From Acidobacteriaceae bacterium (GTDB lineage: Bacteria > Acidobacteriota > Terriglobia > Terriglobales > Acidobacteriaceae), in NCBI GenBank assembly GCA_027449965.1, contig DAIDKP010000023.1, forward strand, positions 1 to 64,000: a stretch of 64,000 nt of DNA. Reading direction: 5' to 3'. The notes beneath the pieces were generated by a model. It did no database searches and was not told the origin of the DNA. It saw only the letters and a list, made by a program, of their open reading frames with translations. The translations under genes and the position numbers were made by a program. Shown here in pieces: positions 25,367-36,000 of this stretch. Position 1 is the first letter of the stretch, and every line of letters starts with the position of its first letter.

Positions 25367-27682
25367 ATGGTCATGGTGAAAAGAAACCGGTCAGCAAGAA
25401 ATCCGGGCAGACATAGTCTCGTCGTCATGGCGACGCTGTTGTGTGCGGCTGCGTTGTTGCATGCGAGCGCTCCGCCATCGACCCAACCAACAGCCGAGCC
25501 TGCCTCCACTCAGGCGATGGAACAGTCCCTGCGGGCCATCTTTGCCGCCACTGATTGGAAAGCCGACCCCAGCAAGCAGGGCCAGCGTATCCTCTACTAC
25601 CAACGACTGATGCAACTTCCGATGCCACTTAAAAATCGTGTGCCTGTGGCTTTGGAACTGGCCAATGAACAGCTTCGCACCGGAGACAGCAGCGGGTCAG
25701 TGAATACCTTGCTGCGATTGCAGCAGACCCTGGCGAACGCTCATCTCTCACTGAATGATGCAGTTCAACTCCGTCTCCATCGAGAACTGGCCATTGCCTG
25801 GCTTCGTGTCGGAGAACAACAAAACTGCTTCGATCACCACACTGCGCTTTCCTGTGTGTATCCTTTACGTGGTTCTGCCATCCACGAGGCAAAGCAAGGG
25901 GCGCAGCACGCGATTCTGGAATACACATGGTTGCTCCAGCATCAACCGAATTCCTACCTCTATCGATGGTTACTCAACATTGCCTATCAGCAAGTCGGTC
26001 GATACCCTCAGGATGTACCGCCACAGTGGTTGATTCCGGAGTCCAGCTCGGATTCAGAAAATAACATCGGCTATTTTCCGAACGTCGCGATGATCGCAGG
26101 TGTCGACGATGCCGATCACTCCGGGGGTGCACTCGTCGAAGACTTCGACGGGGATGGACTGCTCGATATTCTGGTCTCCTCCAGTGGTCCGCTGGACCCC
26201 ATGCACCTGTATCACAACAATGGAGATGGAACCTTCAGCGATCGGACAAAGGCAGCTGGGCTGACGGGTGAACTGGGCGGTTTAGACCTCGTCTTAACCG
26301 ACTACAACAACGATGGCTATCCCGACGTCCTCGTACTGCGCGGTGAATGGTGGGGGAGGTTTGGTGAATATCCCATCTCCTTGCTGCGCAACAACGGCGA
26401 TGGAACCTTCACCGATGTGACCCGCCAGGCTGGGCTGTACTCTCTGCACCCAACATCTGCTGCCGCATGGGCGGATTATGATGCGGACGGCTGGCTTGAT
26501 CTGTTCGTCGTTCGAGAGTCCAGGCCCGGCGACCCTCATCCTTCCGTTCTTTATCACAACAATCACGATGGAACCTTTACGCCAGTCGATACTGATTTAC
26601 CGGGTAGCCTTCCTTCTGATCTGGGCTTTGCCAAGGGTTGTGCCTGGGGAGACTATAACCGCGATGGACGCCCTGATCTGTATATCTCGGCAATGAATGG
26701 TCCCAGCCATCTTTTTCGCAACGACGGTCCGATCAATCCTCTCAAGCCAGATCCTCTTCATTGGCGATTTACCGACGTCACTGTACAGGCCGGTCTGGGC
26801 GGCGCTCGCAACACCTTTGCCACCTGGTTCTTTGACTTTGATAACGACGGCTGGCCAGATATCTTTGCCGCTGGATATTCAACGCAATCCATGGAGGATG
26901 TTGGCTTGTTTCAGTTTGGCAAGCCAAATCACGCCAGTCTGCCTCGGCTCTTTCATAACAATCACGATGGCACCTTCACCGACGTAGCCCATCCAACGCA
27001 TCTTGATCGCGCCATACTCACCATGGGTGCCGGCTTTGGCGACCTCGACAACGATGGATGGCTTGATATCTATCTTGGCACCGGTGAACCCTCCTATGAA
27101 GCGCTGCTGCCAAATCGAATGTTCCGCAACCATCTAGGCAAAGAGTTCCAGGATGTAACCACTTCCGGCGGATTCGGAAATCTGCAACACGCGCACGCTG
27201 TGGTCTTTGCCGATATTGAAAATAATGGCCAGGAAGATGTCTTCCAAGAGATGGGTGGAGCCTATCCTGGAGACACCTATTATGATTCGCTCTACCATAA
27301 TCCAGGACATCATAACCACTGGATCACTCTGGTCTTGCAAGGCGTCCAAAGCAACCGTCCAGGCTACGGCGCTGTCATCGAAATCCGCGAGAAAGACGAC
27401 GGTATCAGGCGTACGATCTGGCGAACCGTAGGATCTGTCTCCAGTTTTGGCAGCAGCCCGTTCCGTCAGCATATCGGGATCGGGCAAGCTACTCGCATGG
27501 ATGAAATCCTTGTTCACTGGCCTTCCAGCGGTATCGTCGATCACATCGCAAACGTTGCGGCTGATCGAAACTATCAACTCATTGAGGGAAGCGCTAGGCT
27601 TGTCACGCTGCATTGGAAGCGTATTGTGATCGGCAAGACGAAGGTCGCAAACCAGCCCATGCAGATGTCTGTCCCTCATTGA
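25367..27682 (+). CDS. Secreted CRTAC1/FG-GAP (VCBS) repeat protein with UnbV domain
   Basis: About 771 residues. An N-terminal hydrophobic segment (LVVMATLLCAAALLHASA) acts as signal peptide. A helical region of about 170 residues follows, then at least six FG-GAP calcium-type motifs (DFDGDGLLD, DYNNDGYPD, DYDADGWLD, DYNRDGRPD, DFDNDGWPD, DLDNDGWLD) of an extracellular seven-bladed propeller. An ASPIC/UnbV module closes the chain (GYGAVIEIREKDDGIRRT...ILVHWPSSG). Binding or scaffolding on the cell surface is likely; no enzyme site is seen. ATG 25367 or 25373 keeps the signal peptide. It stands alone, divergent from the HD-GYP gene. Confidence 0.88.
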   Translation: MVMVKRNRSARNPGRHSLVVMATLLCAAALLHASAPPSTQPTAEPASTQAMEQSLRAIFAATDWKADPSKQGQRILYYQRLMQLPMPLKNRVPVALELANEQLRTGDSSGSVNTLLRLQQTLANAHLSLNDAVQLRLHRELAIAWLRVGEQQNCFDHHTALSCVYPLRGSAIHEAKQGAQHAILEYTWLLQHQPNSYLYRWLLNIAYQQVGRYPQDVPPQWLIPESSSDSENNIGYFPNVAMIAGVDDADHSGGALVEDFDGDGLLDILVSSSGPLDPMHLYHNNGDGTFSDRTKAAGLTGELGGLDLVLTDYNNDGYPDVLVLRGEWWGRFGEYPISLLRNNGDGTFTDVTRQAGLYSLHPTSAAAWADYDADGWLDLFVVRESRPGDPHPSVLYHNNHDGTFTPVDTDLPGSLPSDLGFAKGCAWGDYNRDGRPDLYISAMNGPSHLFRNDGPINPLKPDPLHWRFTDVTVQAGLGGARNTFATWFFDFDNDGWPDIFAAGYSTQSMEDVGLFQFGKPNHASLPRLFHNNHDGTFTDVAHPTHLDRAILTMGAGFGDLDNDGWLDIYLGTGEPSYEALLPNRMFRNHLGKEFQDVTTSGGFGNLQHAHAVVFADIENNGQEDVFQEMGGAYPGDTYYDSLYHNPGHHNHWITLVLQGVQSNRPGYGAVIEIREKDDGIRRTIWRTVGSVSSFGSSPFRQHIGIGQATRMDEILVHWPSSGIVDHIANVAADRNYQLIEGSARLVTLHWKRIVIGKTKVANQPMQMSVPH

Positions 27683-28031
27683 GATCCCTGGACTATTCCG
27701 TCCGCCCATAAAGTTATGCTTCCGCCTTTGAGCTAATCCATTAACTTGTGGATGAAAGACTCGCGATTTTCTGCGTCTTCTGTTCATGACCCTCCGGAAG
27801 CATGGCGCATAACTACAGGAATCATTTGAATCAATGAACCAGTACGCGAGAAAGTTATCGATAAAAAGCAGAAAAGTAATCCTTTCTCAAAAACCTGTTG
27901 ACATTCAAAAAAATCTGTACTAGGATTCAACCGCCCACTAAATCGAATTAGTAGAGGCTAAAACTCGTGCCGCAATGACTCCCCCCCTGTAGCTCCTTAA
28001 GGGAATCCCTGCGCCATTTTCAGGAGACAGC
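27683..28031 (+). other. Intergenic region upstream of the CBM gene
   Basis: 349 nt, markedly A+T-rich at its right half. It contains a well-formed promoter at 27898-27926 (separate entry) and no supported gene. An ORF on the - strand across its left end has no family features. Confidence 0.6.
27898..27926 (+). promoter_or_regulatory. Sigma-70 promoter before the CBM gene
   Basis: A perfect TTGACA (27898-27903), a 17-nt A-rich spacer and TAGGAT (27921-27926). The expected start of transcription is about 95 nt before ATG 28032. Confidence 0.7.
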
Positions 28032-29138
28032 ATGTTACGACACACGATGTTGGCAAAGATACTCTATCGGTCTGTGCGCGGCAGTTTGGCTGCGGCGCTG
28101 GTAGTTGCCGGAATGATGGCGCTGATGTCTGCGCAGGGGCTTCTCGCGCAGACGGTAGCAACCTATAACTTTGATGACGGAACAGCGGATGGATGGGTTT
28201 CATTCAATGGAGCCACAACGCCGACAGCGACCACGGCGGCGGCCTACACGGGCCAATACAGCCTGATGACAACCACAGGCGCAACCGGGCAGGGTGGTCC
28301 GTCGATCTCGCTTTCGGGAGTGTTGCAGGCCGGGGCGCAGTACACGATCACCGGCTACGTGGAACTGGCTCCAGGCTCGACCGCATCCAATGCCAACTTC
28401 ACGATCCGGCGTTTGGATCCTGGTTGCTCCGGCGGCACCTGCTATGACACGATCGGCGCCTATGAGACAGGAGTGACCTCAGGAAGCTGGGTGCAGATCG
28501 GTGGCTCCTACACCGTGAGCGCAACGGAAACCGGACTGACGCTGTATGCGCAACTGGTGGGTGCTAAGACGGCAGAGACGATGTATCTGGACGATGTGGT
28601 TATCACGGAGACGGCGCCGCCGCCGGGTGGAACTCCCGTGGCCAGCTACAACTTCAGCGATGGAAACGTCGATGGCTGGGTTCCGTTTGGCTCGGCGTCG
28701 TTGAGCAATGCGATGCCGTCGCTGCCCGATCCAAATGGCGACACTCATGCGCTGCTGTGGAAGGTGACGGCGACCAATGGCAGTGCCGGACCCGCATACA
28801 ATACGCAGATTGAAAGCTTCACGCTCCATCAGCTTCGCGGTCGCCGTTGCTCGCCGGTCGTCACGCCTCCGGGAGGCAGCTATCCAGTGCTTCTCGGCGA
28901 CATTCCCGCCAGCGGCATAGCAACTGCGGCCTTCACCATCAACTTCAGCGGATGTGCTCCGGATGCACGATTTGAGGCCATCGCACCGTGGAGTTCAGCC
29001 GTCTATCACACCGGCGTTTTGTATGATCGGCCGGATGACAAGGATCACCACGATGGATTCTTCGATGGACAGCGTGGCGATGATCCGCAGGATGGCGATC
29101 AACCGGACGGAGGCCCCGACGACAACCAGCGCCGATGA
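28032..29138 (+). pseudogene. Secreted CBM4/9-type protein, apparently truncated and fused
   Basis: A signal peptide (LAAALVVAGMMALMSAQGLLAQ) is followed by one complete jelly-roll carbohydrate-binding module (VATYNFDDGTADGWVSFNG...YLDDVVITE, about residues 40-192). A second module begins at VASYNFSDGNVDGWVPFG but stops at about residue 265. The remainder changes character: a stretch like another secreted protein's end (FTINFSGCAPDARF...APWSSAVYHTG), then an Asp-rich tail with no fold. This layout resembles xylanase-type enzymes that have lost their catalytic domain. Deletion between two genes is the simplest reading. The strong promoter upstream suggests it was once well expressed. Confidence 0.6.
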
Positions 29139-29150
29139 AGCAGGTCGCAG

Positions 29151-29185
29151 TCCGTTCAGGCGCAGCAACAGCGCGCCTGAACGGA
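29151..29185. repeat. Perfect 13-bp inverted repeat between convergent genes
   Basis: TCCGTTCAGGCGC (29151-29163) and its complement (29173-29185) enclose a 9-nt loop. It lies between the CBM gene and the convergent DegT gene. There is no T-tract on either side, so it may be a weak bidirectional terminator or a leftover of rearrangement. Confidence 0.6.
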
Positions 29186-29329
29186 CCGCCTGGAAGACCG
29201 GACAAGCCTGGCTCATCCAAATTCTGGCTCGTCCAAATCCAGATCCGTCTGCGCTGTGCCCCCGATTGCGGGAAGGGAATCGTCAATACGAGTGCGGAAT
29301 GGTCAACATGCGTCCATGTTGGTGGATCC

Positions 29330-30466
29330 TCACAGGGCATTTTCTTCCTGAAGAATCGACCTGATCGCGTCGGAAACGCTGTCTATCTGTATCGAAGTCA
29401 TCCGATTGAAAAATGGGAGGGCGACGGTTCGCTGCGCGACGGCTTCTGTGATCGGCAGGTGTGATGGATGCGCCTGCGAGAACGCTTCAAAGGCTGGCTG
29501 ATGATGGATGGGCGCAAAGTATCGTCCTGAGGCAATTCCTCGTTCAGCGAGGCGCTTTACGAGACAGTCTCTGATCCCGACCGACGCGTATTCAGCGATA
29601 CGAATGACATAGACGAACCAACTGATGCTTCGGTCAGCGAAATGTGAAATGGGGCATTGAATTGCAGAGAACTCCGCGAGCCGCTGATGGTACAGAGAAG
29701 CCACATTTGCGCGGAGGGCAAGGACGGATTCGAGGCGTTTCAATTGGGCGATACCTAGAGCGCAGGCCATCTCGGAGAGTCGATAGTTAAACCCCAGTTC
29801 ACGATGCTGAAACCAGTCATCTGTGGGATAGCGGCCTTGATTGCGCATGGCTCGTATACGATGCGCGAGTTGCGGGTCGCGTACGAGCAATGCGCCACCT
29901 TCGCCGGTGGTGATCTGCTTGTTTGGATAAAAGCCAAAGACTGCGATGTCACCGAATGTGCCGACGGGATGGCCATGATAGGTGGCGCCAATCGCTTCGC
30001 ACGCATCTTCGATCAGATACAGCTGATGCCGTTGGGCAATGTCGCAGAATGCATCCAGTTCTGCCGGGACTCCGAATGTATGCACGACGACAATTGCGCG
30101 TGTGCGCGAAGTGATGGCAGCCTCAACCAGTGCGGGATTCATATTGAATGTAGCAGGATCGATATCCACAAAAACAGGCGCGGCCCCCTCATAGAGCACT
30201 GCATTGGCCACCGCAATGAAGGTAAAAGAAGGCACGATGACTTCATCATGAGGTCCGATGTTCAGCGCTCGGATGGCCAGATGCAGGGCTGCGGTGCCGG
30301 AACTGACAGCAATCGCTGAAGTGTGGCGATGACGTTCAGAGAGAAGCGCCTCAAACTCTTCCAGTCCAGGACCCAGACTGAGGCTGTTGGTTCGTAAAAC
30401 CGAAGTGACGGCTTCAATTTCAGCCTCGGTAATGTCAGGCGCAGAGAGCGGAATACTGTTCATCAC
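29330..30466 (-). CDS. DegT/DnrJ/EryC1/StrS family sugar aminotransferase
   Basis: A 378-residue PLP enzyme that aminates a keto-sugar nucleotide. Landmarks are VSSGTAALHLAIRAL (cofactor phosphate), VPSFTFIAVANAVLYEGA, LIEDACEAIGA with the pyridine-contact Asp, and FGFYPNKQITTGEGG with the Schiff-base lysine. The C-terminal region FNYRLSEMACALGIAQL is normal for the family. It is the third gene of a - strand cassette, overlapping the preceding epimerase gene by 4 nt (ATGA). The product of the dehydratase upstream is its likely substrate. Confidence 0.93.
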   Translation of the reverse strand: MMNSIPLSAPDITEAEIEAVTSVLRTNSLSLGPGLEEFEALLSERHRHTSAIAVSSGTAALHLAIRALNIGPHDEVIVPSFTFIAVANAVLYEGAAPVFVDIDPATFNMNPALVEAAITSRTRAIVVVHTFGVPAELDAFCDIAQRHQLYLIEDACEAIGATYHGHPVGTFGDIAVFGFYPNKQITTGEGGALLVRDPQLAHRIRAMRNQGRYPTDDWFQHRELGFNYRLSEMACALGIAQLKRLESVLALRANVASLYHQRLAEFSAIQCPISHFADRSISWFVYVIRIAEYASVGIRDCLVKRLAERGIASGRYFAPIHHQPAFEAFSQAHPSHLPITEAVAQRTVALPFFNRMTSIQIDSVSDAIRSILQEENAL

Positions 30467-31632
30467 CGCACCTCGGTTTCATCTATGGGCTGCACTGGTT
30501 GCTTGATGAGCAGGCGATCCAGCGGAACAGTGGCAAGAACATCCGCAATCCTCTCTGCGGCATGTCCACACCCATACGGATTGATCATGTCTTTGAGGCT
30601 GCTTCGGAAAGCTTCGGTTTGAGCGCGATGGATAGCGTCGAGAATGGAGGATTGGTTTGCCTCGGCATTGACGATATTCTGTGGCTGCTCGCGACCCTGC
30701 TGACGCATCCCTATATTGACGGTGGGCAGTGCATATGAAGCGGACTCCATGATGCCGCTCGAGGAGTTCCCAATCAGTAGATCGACATTTCCAAGAAGAC
30801 TCCAATAGGTGACAGGATCGAGATTGATAAAGACCCTGGCTTTGTCGGCTAAGGCTGCAAATTTTCGCGTGTGCATGATTAGGCTGCGACTTCCGGCATC
30901 GGAGTTCGGGTATACAAACAGGATTTGCTCAGAGAGATGAGACAGAGCAGAAAAAAGCGCCTCAGCTTCATCTGTTGTGTCGCGATGAATGGTGACTGGA
31001 TGGAACGCGACGAGAATCGTGGTATGCGTGAGATCGAGTGAGAGTCGCTGCTCCAACTGCTCACGCGTATACAGCTTGCTTCGCCGAAGGTGATCAATCG
31101 CGGGAGCGCCGGCGTGGTGGACGCGCCAGGACTCCTCGCCCATCGCAATCACGCGTCGTCGGGACAGGGCGGTCGAGGTAAAGTGGAGGTGTGCTAGCTT
31201 TGTGAGTGCGTTGCGGACGGCATCGTCAATGGCGCCCTGACTGACTTCGCCGCCTTCGATGTGTGCGATGGGAATGCGTAAAGCAAGCGCAACGGAGGCT
31301 GGTGCAAGCATTTCGTAGCGATCGGCAATGAGCAGAAGGATGTCAGGCCGCCAAGAATCAAGCGCATCGGCGAGGCCGAGTGTCGCCAAGCCAATGGTCT
31401 TCGCCATGCCGACATCGGAATCAGAGCTGAGCAGGCACTCGATGCGGGCGATGATGGGAAAGCCGTCCTGTTCAATCTGCTCCACAGTCATGCCAAACTC
31501 TGCGGATAAATGAGATCCCAGAACGACTAGACCAAGCTCCACGTCGGCTCTATGCGAAAGTTCGAACAGCGGCCAATAAAGGTGGCCATAATCAGCGCGG
31601 GAAGTGGTTACGACTGCAATACGTCGCTTCAT
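30463..31632 (-). CDS. UDP-N-acetylglucosamine 2-epimerase, hydrolysing (NeuC/LegG-like)
   Basis: 389 residues with the GT-B-like fold of the NeuC group. It starts MKRRIAVVTTSRADYGHLYWPL, then LLLIADRYEMLAPASVAL, IPIAHIEGGEVSQGAIDDAVRNALTKLAHLHF and LLIGNSSSGIMES. The HIEGGE and GNSSSG motifs mark the hydrolysing rather than the reversible epimerase. The family releases UDP and a 2-epimerised amino sugar for sialic-acid-like sugars. ATG 31632 follows AGGAG, one base after the dehydratase stop, so translation is coupled. Confidence 0.92.
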   Translation of the reverse strand: MKRRIAVVTTSRADYGHLYWPLFELSHRADVELGLVVLGSHLSAEFGMTVEQIEQDGFPIIARIECLLSSDSDVGMAKTIGLATLGLADALDSWRPDILLLIADRYEMLAPASVALALRIPIAHIEGGEVSQGAIDDAVRNALTKLAHLHFTSTALSRRRVIAMGEESWRVHHAGAPAIDHLRRSKLYTREQLEQRLSLDLTHTTILVAFHPVTIHRDTTDEAEALFSALSHLSEQILFVYPNSDAGSRSLIMHTRKFAALADKARVFINLDPVTYWSLLGNVDLLIGNSSSGIMESASYALPTVNIGMRQQGREQPQNIVNAEANQSSILDAIHRAQTEAFRSSLKDMINPYGCGHAAERIADVLATVPLDRLLIKQPVQPIDETEVR

Positions 31633-31633
31633 T

Positions 31634-32875
31634 TCAATTTGCTCCTGTGTGCCTGTGAAGCTGTTGAAGCACAGTGGCGCTGGGTACGTAATCGGGTACC
31701 AGCGACTGCATGTAAGCCATCGCTTGCGAAAGGTTACGAGCGGATACAGCGACGCGCAGAGTGTCAAGCGTCGCATCGAGCGAAATCGCGCTCTCGAGAG
31801 TCTTTCGTCTAGCGATCACTCGCAAAGAATCATGAAAGCTTTCTGCCAGAGGAACTTCGTCTGCAGACCACAGCGTTTCATCTTGTTTTTCTCCTGCACT
31901 GAGTCCAATGTAGCGAATTGCTGAACTACGCGCTCCTCCTATTACGAAGTGGCTTTCTTCGAACCCGTGTGTCCCATTTTGATTACGCGGCTTAAGTGAA
32001 AAATGTTCGGGAGTATCTGAGGAATGAAAAACGCTGGAGCAAGATGATGGCGCGTAATGGGCAAGCAGAAAACGAGCCAGATCGAGGATGGAGTGAGATT
32101 GAAAAACAGCAGGAACTAGGGTGGTTGCTTCCGATGCTCCGATCGACGCCGTCAGTAACAGGTCAACTGCCTCTTCCGGGGTCAGGAAGTAACGCTTGGC
32201 AGAGGGATGTGTGACGGTGATAGGCTTGCCGGCTGCAATCTGATTCAGAAATGCAGGAACGACGCTTCCGTGAGTGCCGAGTACGTTCACCAAGCGCAGG
32301 ACAACTCCGCCATGACGAAGCGTGTTCATCTCCGCGACGTGCTTGGTGATACCCAGAACGCTTGCGGGAGAGGCAGCCTTGTCGGTGGAAAGCAGAATAG
32401 TCCGGAGAACATTGTGTTCTGCCGCCACACGGAGCAGGGTATCGGTGGCAAGCGCGTTGTTAGCAATGGCGGCTAACGGATGTTCCTCGAGAAGCGGTAG
32501 ATGCTTGTGAGCTGCAGCATGAAAAATTGTATCCGGTGAAGTGGAGTGAAATGTTTCATGAAGCAATCGGGCATCGGTAATACTGCCAAGCAACAAAGTA
32601 ACTTGGTCGTAAAGGTTGTTGACTTTGAGGCAAGCGCGTAAATGATAAAGCGCCTGTTCAGAGCAATCGAGCAATATTAGTCTTCGCGGTCGGATATGTG
32701 CGATGCGAAGACTGAGCAGCTTTCCGATCGAACCACCGGCACCGGTGATGACAATAGACATGCTTCTGATCGCTTTGAGCGCATCACTCGTGCAGGCTGG
32801 TAATGCCGTGCGACCTAAAAATCGATACCAGTCAATGTTGTTCTGGGATTCCGATGGATGGATCAACTCGTTCAC
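31634..32875 (-). CDS. CapD-like nucleotide-sugar dehydratase/epimerase
   Basis: About 413 residues. After DWYRFLGR (the LLGR-like lead of CapD/FlaA1 proteins) comes a Rossmann GAGGSIGKLL, then HAAAHKHLPLLEEHP and STDKAASPASVLGITKHVAE. In the last motif the catalytic lysine is kept, with Leu where Met/Tyr is usual. No membrane segments are present, so it is the short soluble type. The C-terminal third diverges from the family. GTG 32875 is the suggested start because it keeps the FLGR region; ATG 32761 would remove it. It is first in the cassette with the NeuC-like and DegT genes. Confidence 0.82.
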   Translation of the reverse strand: MNELIHPSESQNNIDWYRFLGRTALPACTSDALKAIRSMSIVITGAGGSIGKLLSLRIAHIRPRRLILLDCSEQALYHLRACLKVNNLYDQVTLLLGSITDARLLHETFHSTSPDTIFHAAAHKHLPLLEEHPLAAIANNALATDTLLRVAAEHNVLRTILLSTDKAASPASVLGITKHVAEMNTLRHGGVVLRLVNVLGTHGSVVPAFLNQIAAGKPITVTHPSAKRYFLTPEEAVDLLLTASIGASEATTLVPAVFQSHSILDLARFLLAHYAPSSCSSVFHSSDTPEHFSLKPRNQNGTHGFEESHFVIGGARSSAIRYIGLSAGEKQDETLWSADEVPLAESFHDSLRVIARRKTLESAISLDATLDTLRVAVSARNLSQAMAYMQSLVPDYVPSATVLQQLHRHTGAN

Positions 32876-33051
32876 GCGAGCAGTATATCTGTAGCAGTGC
32901 AACGACGACGAACCTGATGGGGGTGCTGACTGAGCCGGCAAATGGAGGGAAGCAAAGATCGAAGAATGTAGACCAAAAGTTCGATGTGCGGAGGCAGCAG
33001 GAATTGAGAGAATTATTGGAATTCTGTTTGCTGTTTCAGCAGGTGCCTTAT

Positions 33052-36000
33052 ATGTCTACTTGTCGGCGCGTACGCTTCAGCACCTATAGGTTGTTATTGC
33101 TGATAGCGCAATTGCAGGTTTTATGGCTTGCTCGAGCGGCCAGAGCGGAACGACCTAACCCATCGCTTCGTCATCTGGAAGCGGTTCGTCTAAACAATGA
33201 CGGCGTAGCGTGGATGAACCAGCAAATGACCAAGCGCGCAGAAGCAGCTTTTTCTGCTGCACGGCAAAAGGACAACCATCTTGCAGACGCTGCATTGAAT
33301 GATGGAATTGCTCTACTCTATCTGGAGAAAATCACAGAAGCAAAAGCGGCATTGCAGCAGGCAGCGGAACTTGATCCAAGCAACCCGCGCCCCTGGTATA
33401 ACCTCGGCCTGGTTGATCGTGCAGCCAATGAGTTAAACGATGCTATTGCCAGTTTTTCTCGCGCAGTAGCCCTCGATCCCAAGGATGCGGACTCCTGGTA
33501 TTTTGAAGGCGTTTGCTATCAGGATGAGAAACAGTATGCGCCTGCGATGGATGCGTTCAAAAGGGCGCTGGCAATTGATCCTCATCACGCTTCCTCTGAA
33601 TTTGCACTGGCGCGCGTACTGCAGCGCACGGGCAAGCGGCAAGAGGCCAGGGAGCACTTTCAACAGTTTCAACATCTCACCACGCATAAAGTCTCCTCGG
33701 CCCTTGGTGTTGCATATGGCGATCAGGGGAGATTCTCTACAGCTGTCCCGGTGGTGGAGCAGTTGAATCCGCATCCCAAGATGGCAGTGCATTTCGTTGC
33801 ACGCCCGTTGATGCGCGCAGCCGGTCAGTCTTCTGATGCTGCTGGAGCTGTAAGCAGTGGCGGTGCATGCATGCTGGATGTGGATGGAGACGGACGCTAC
33901 GATTTGTTGTTGATGGAGTCCGGCAAGAGCGCCGTTGGCGTAATGAAGAACAATGGCGGAGGCAGATTTGAGCGAAAGTCTGCAGCCGACCTGGGGCTTC
34001 TGGTCCACGGGAATGCCGTTTCCTGCGCGGTGGGTGATTTCGATGGCGATGGAAGAGCAGATCTAGCCGTTGCGCTGGAAGATCGCATCGTCTTGTTTCG
34101 CAACGAAGGGAACGGTCGCTTTGTCGATGTGACAAACGCTGCGGGAATTATTCCGCGCAATCATCCTCGGGGGATGACCTTTATCGATTTCGATCATGAC
34201 GGGGATCTTGATCTCTTAATCACAGGTTCACCCTTGCAGGTGGGTGGACCATCGAATGTTCTGTGGCGTAACAACGGAAACAGGACGTTTACTGACTGGA
34301 CGACGCAAGCAGGATTGCAGGGTTCTGGAGCGACGGAAGAAGTTACTCTCTCGGACATCAACAACGACCGCGCAGTGGATGTGGTGATTGCAGGAGAAGG
34401 CTCCGCACCAACCATTTACTTCAATCCCCGGGAAGGCGTTTTCCGAGCGCAGAGCATAGCGCACAGCGCGCTGCATGGTAACTCAAGGGGGATGGCCATC
34501 CTTGATTTCAATAAGGATGGATGGATGGATATTGCAGTTACAGGGTCGAGTAGCCCTGGAATTACTTTGTGGAAGAACCTGGACGGCGAGCATTTTGAGC
34601 GAGTGCCGCTTTCTGTTCCTGGAGCAATACGCGCGTGGGGCGTAACAGCGATCGATTTCGATAATGATGGTTGGCTTGATCTGGCGGCTATAGTGGAGAC
34701 TGCGAGCGGACCACACGTACACATCTTTCGTAATTTGGGAGATAGTCGGTTTGCGGATGTGAGCCACGCGCTTGGTTTGGACCGGATTGCATTGAAAGCA
34801 CCGCGTGGATTGATTGCCGCGGATGTGGACGGAGATGGAGACGCGGATCTGATCGTCACCTCAGCAACAGCTCCGCCGATGCTTTTGCGCAATGACGGGG
34901 GCAATCGCAACCACTCAGTTCGATTACGATTCAAAGGGCTGGCTGATAACAAGACAGGGATTGGAACAAAAGTCGAAGTGCTTTCGGCAGGGAACTGGCA
35001 GAAGTGGGAGATTGCGGGTGGGGAAGGATACCTGAGCCAGGGAGCACCGGAGATTTTGGTTGGGCTGGGTTCGGCAAAGTCGATCGATATGGTGCGGATG
35101 CTGTGGCCGACAGGGGTTCCGCAGGATGAGATTGACGCGCCCAATACAAAAACGATTCTCTATGCAGAAGCGGACCGCCGCGGCAGTTCCTGTCCGGTGG
35201 TGTTTGCCTGGGATGGAAGTCACTACGGCCTGGTGACGGACAGTATTGGAGCCGCTGTTGTGGGGCACTGGTTCACGCCCCAAAGAAGGAATATTCCTGA
35301 CCCGGATGAGTGGATCAAGGTGGATGGCTCGCAACTTGCACCAGAGAACGGAATGCTGAGTTTACGCTTCACCGAACCCATGGAGGAGGTAAATTATATA
35401 GACCAATTACGGTTGATTGCTGTGGACCATCCCGAAGATACCGAGGTGTATCCGGATGAGAGATTTCTCGATAACCCTCCTTTTGCTTCAGGGAAAACAA
35501 TTGTCACTCGACAAGCGCGAGTCCCAGAAGCTGCATGGGGAGATCATGGCGAAGATGTATTGCCGCTGCTGGCAGATGCAGACCACCGATTTGTAAGCGA
35601 CTTCACTAAGTTACCTTACGACGGGTTTGCAAAGCTGCATGTGCTGACTCTGGATATTGGAACGCATCCTCGGCAGGAGCCATTGCGCCTTTTGTTGACC
35701 GGCTATGTGGATTACTTCAGTGCTAGTTCCCTATATGCGGCCTGGCAGGCAGGGATCGCTCCCATCTCGCCTTATATTGAGGTGGAGATGGCGAATGGTT
35801 CCTGGAAGCGAATCGATCAGGAAATGGGATTTCCGGCCGGTCTGGAGCGCACCATTGTGGTGGACCTGACGGGGAAAGTTCCTGAAGGAAGCCGACGAAT
35901 TCGTATTGTCACCAACCTGCAAGTGTACTGGGATCAGTTGCTCGTGGATAACACTTCGATAGTGAAAGGTGAGTTACATCAAACGGAGATACCGCTAGCT

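Noticed and set aside
28995..29216. - strand frame with hydrophobic residues (ILRIIATLSIEESIVVILVI) after the CBM gene
   Set aside because: It could be a relic of a membrane protein, but it is short, without a start signal and spans an inverted repeat; not supportable as a gene.
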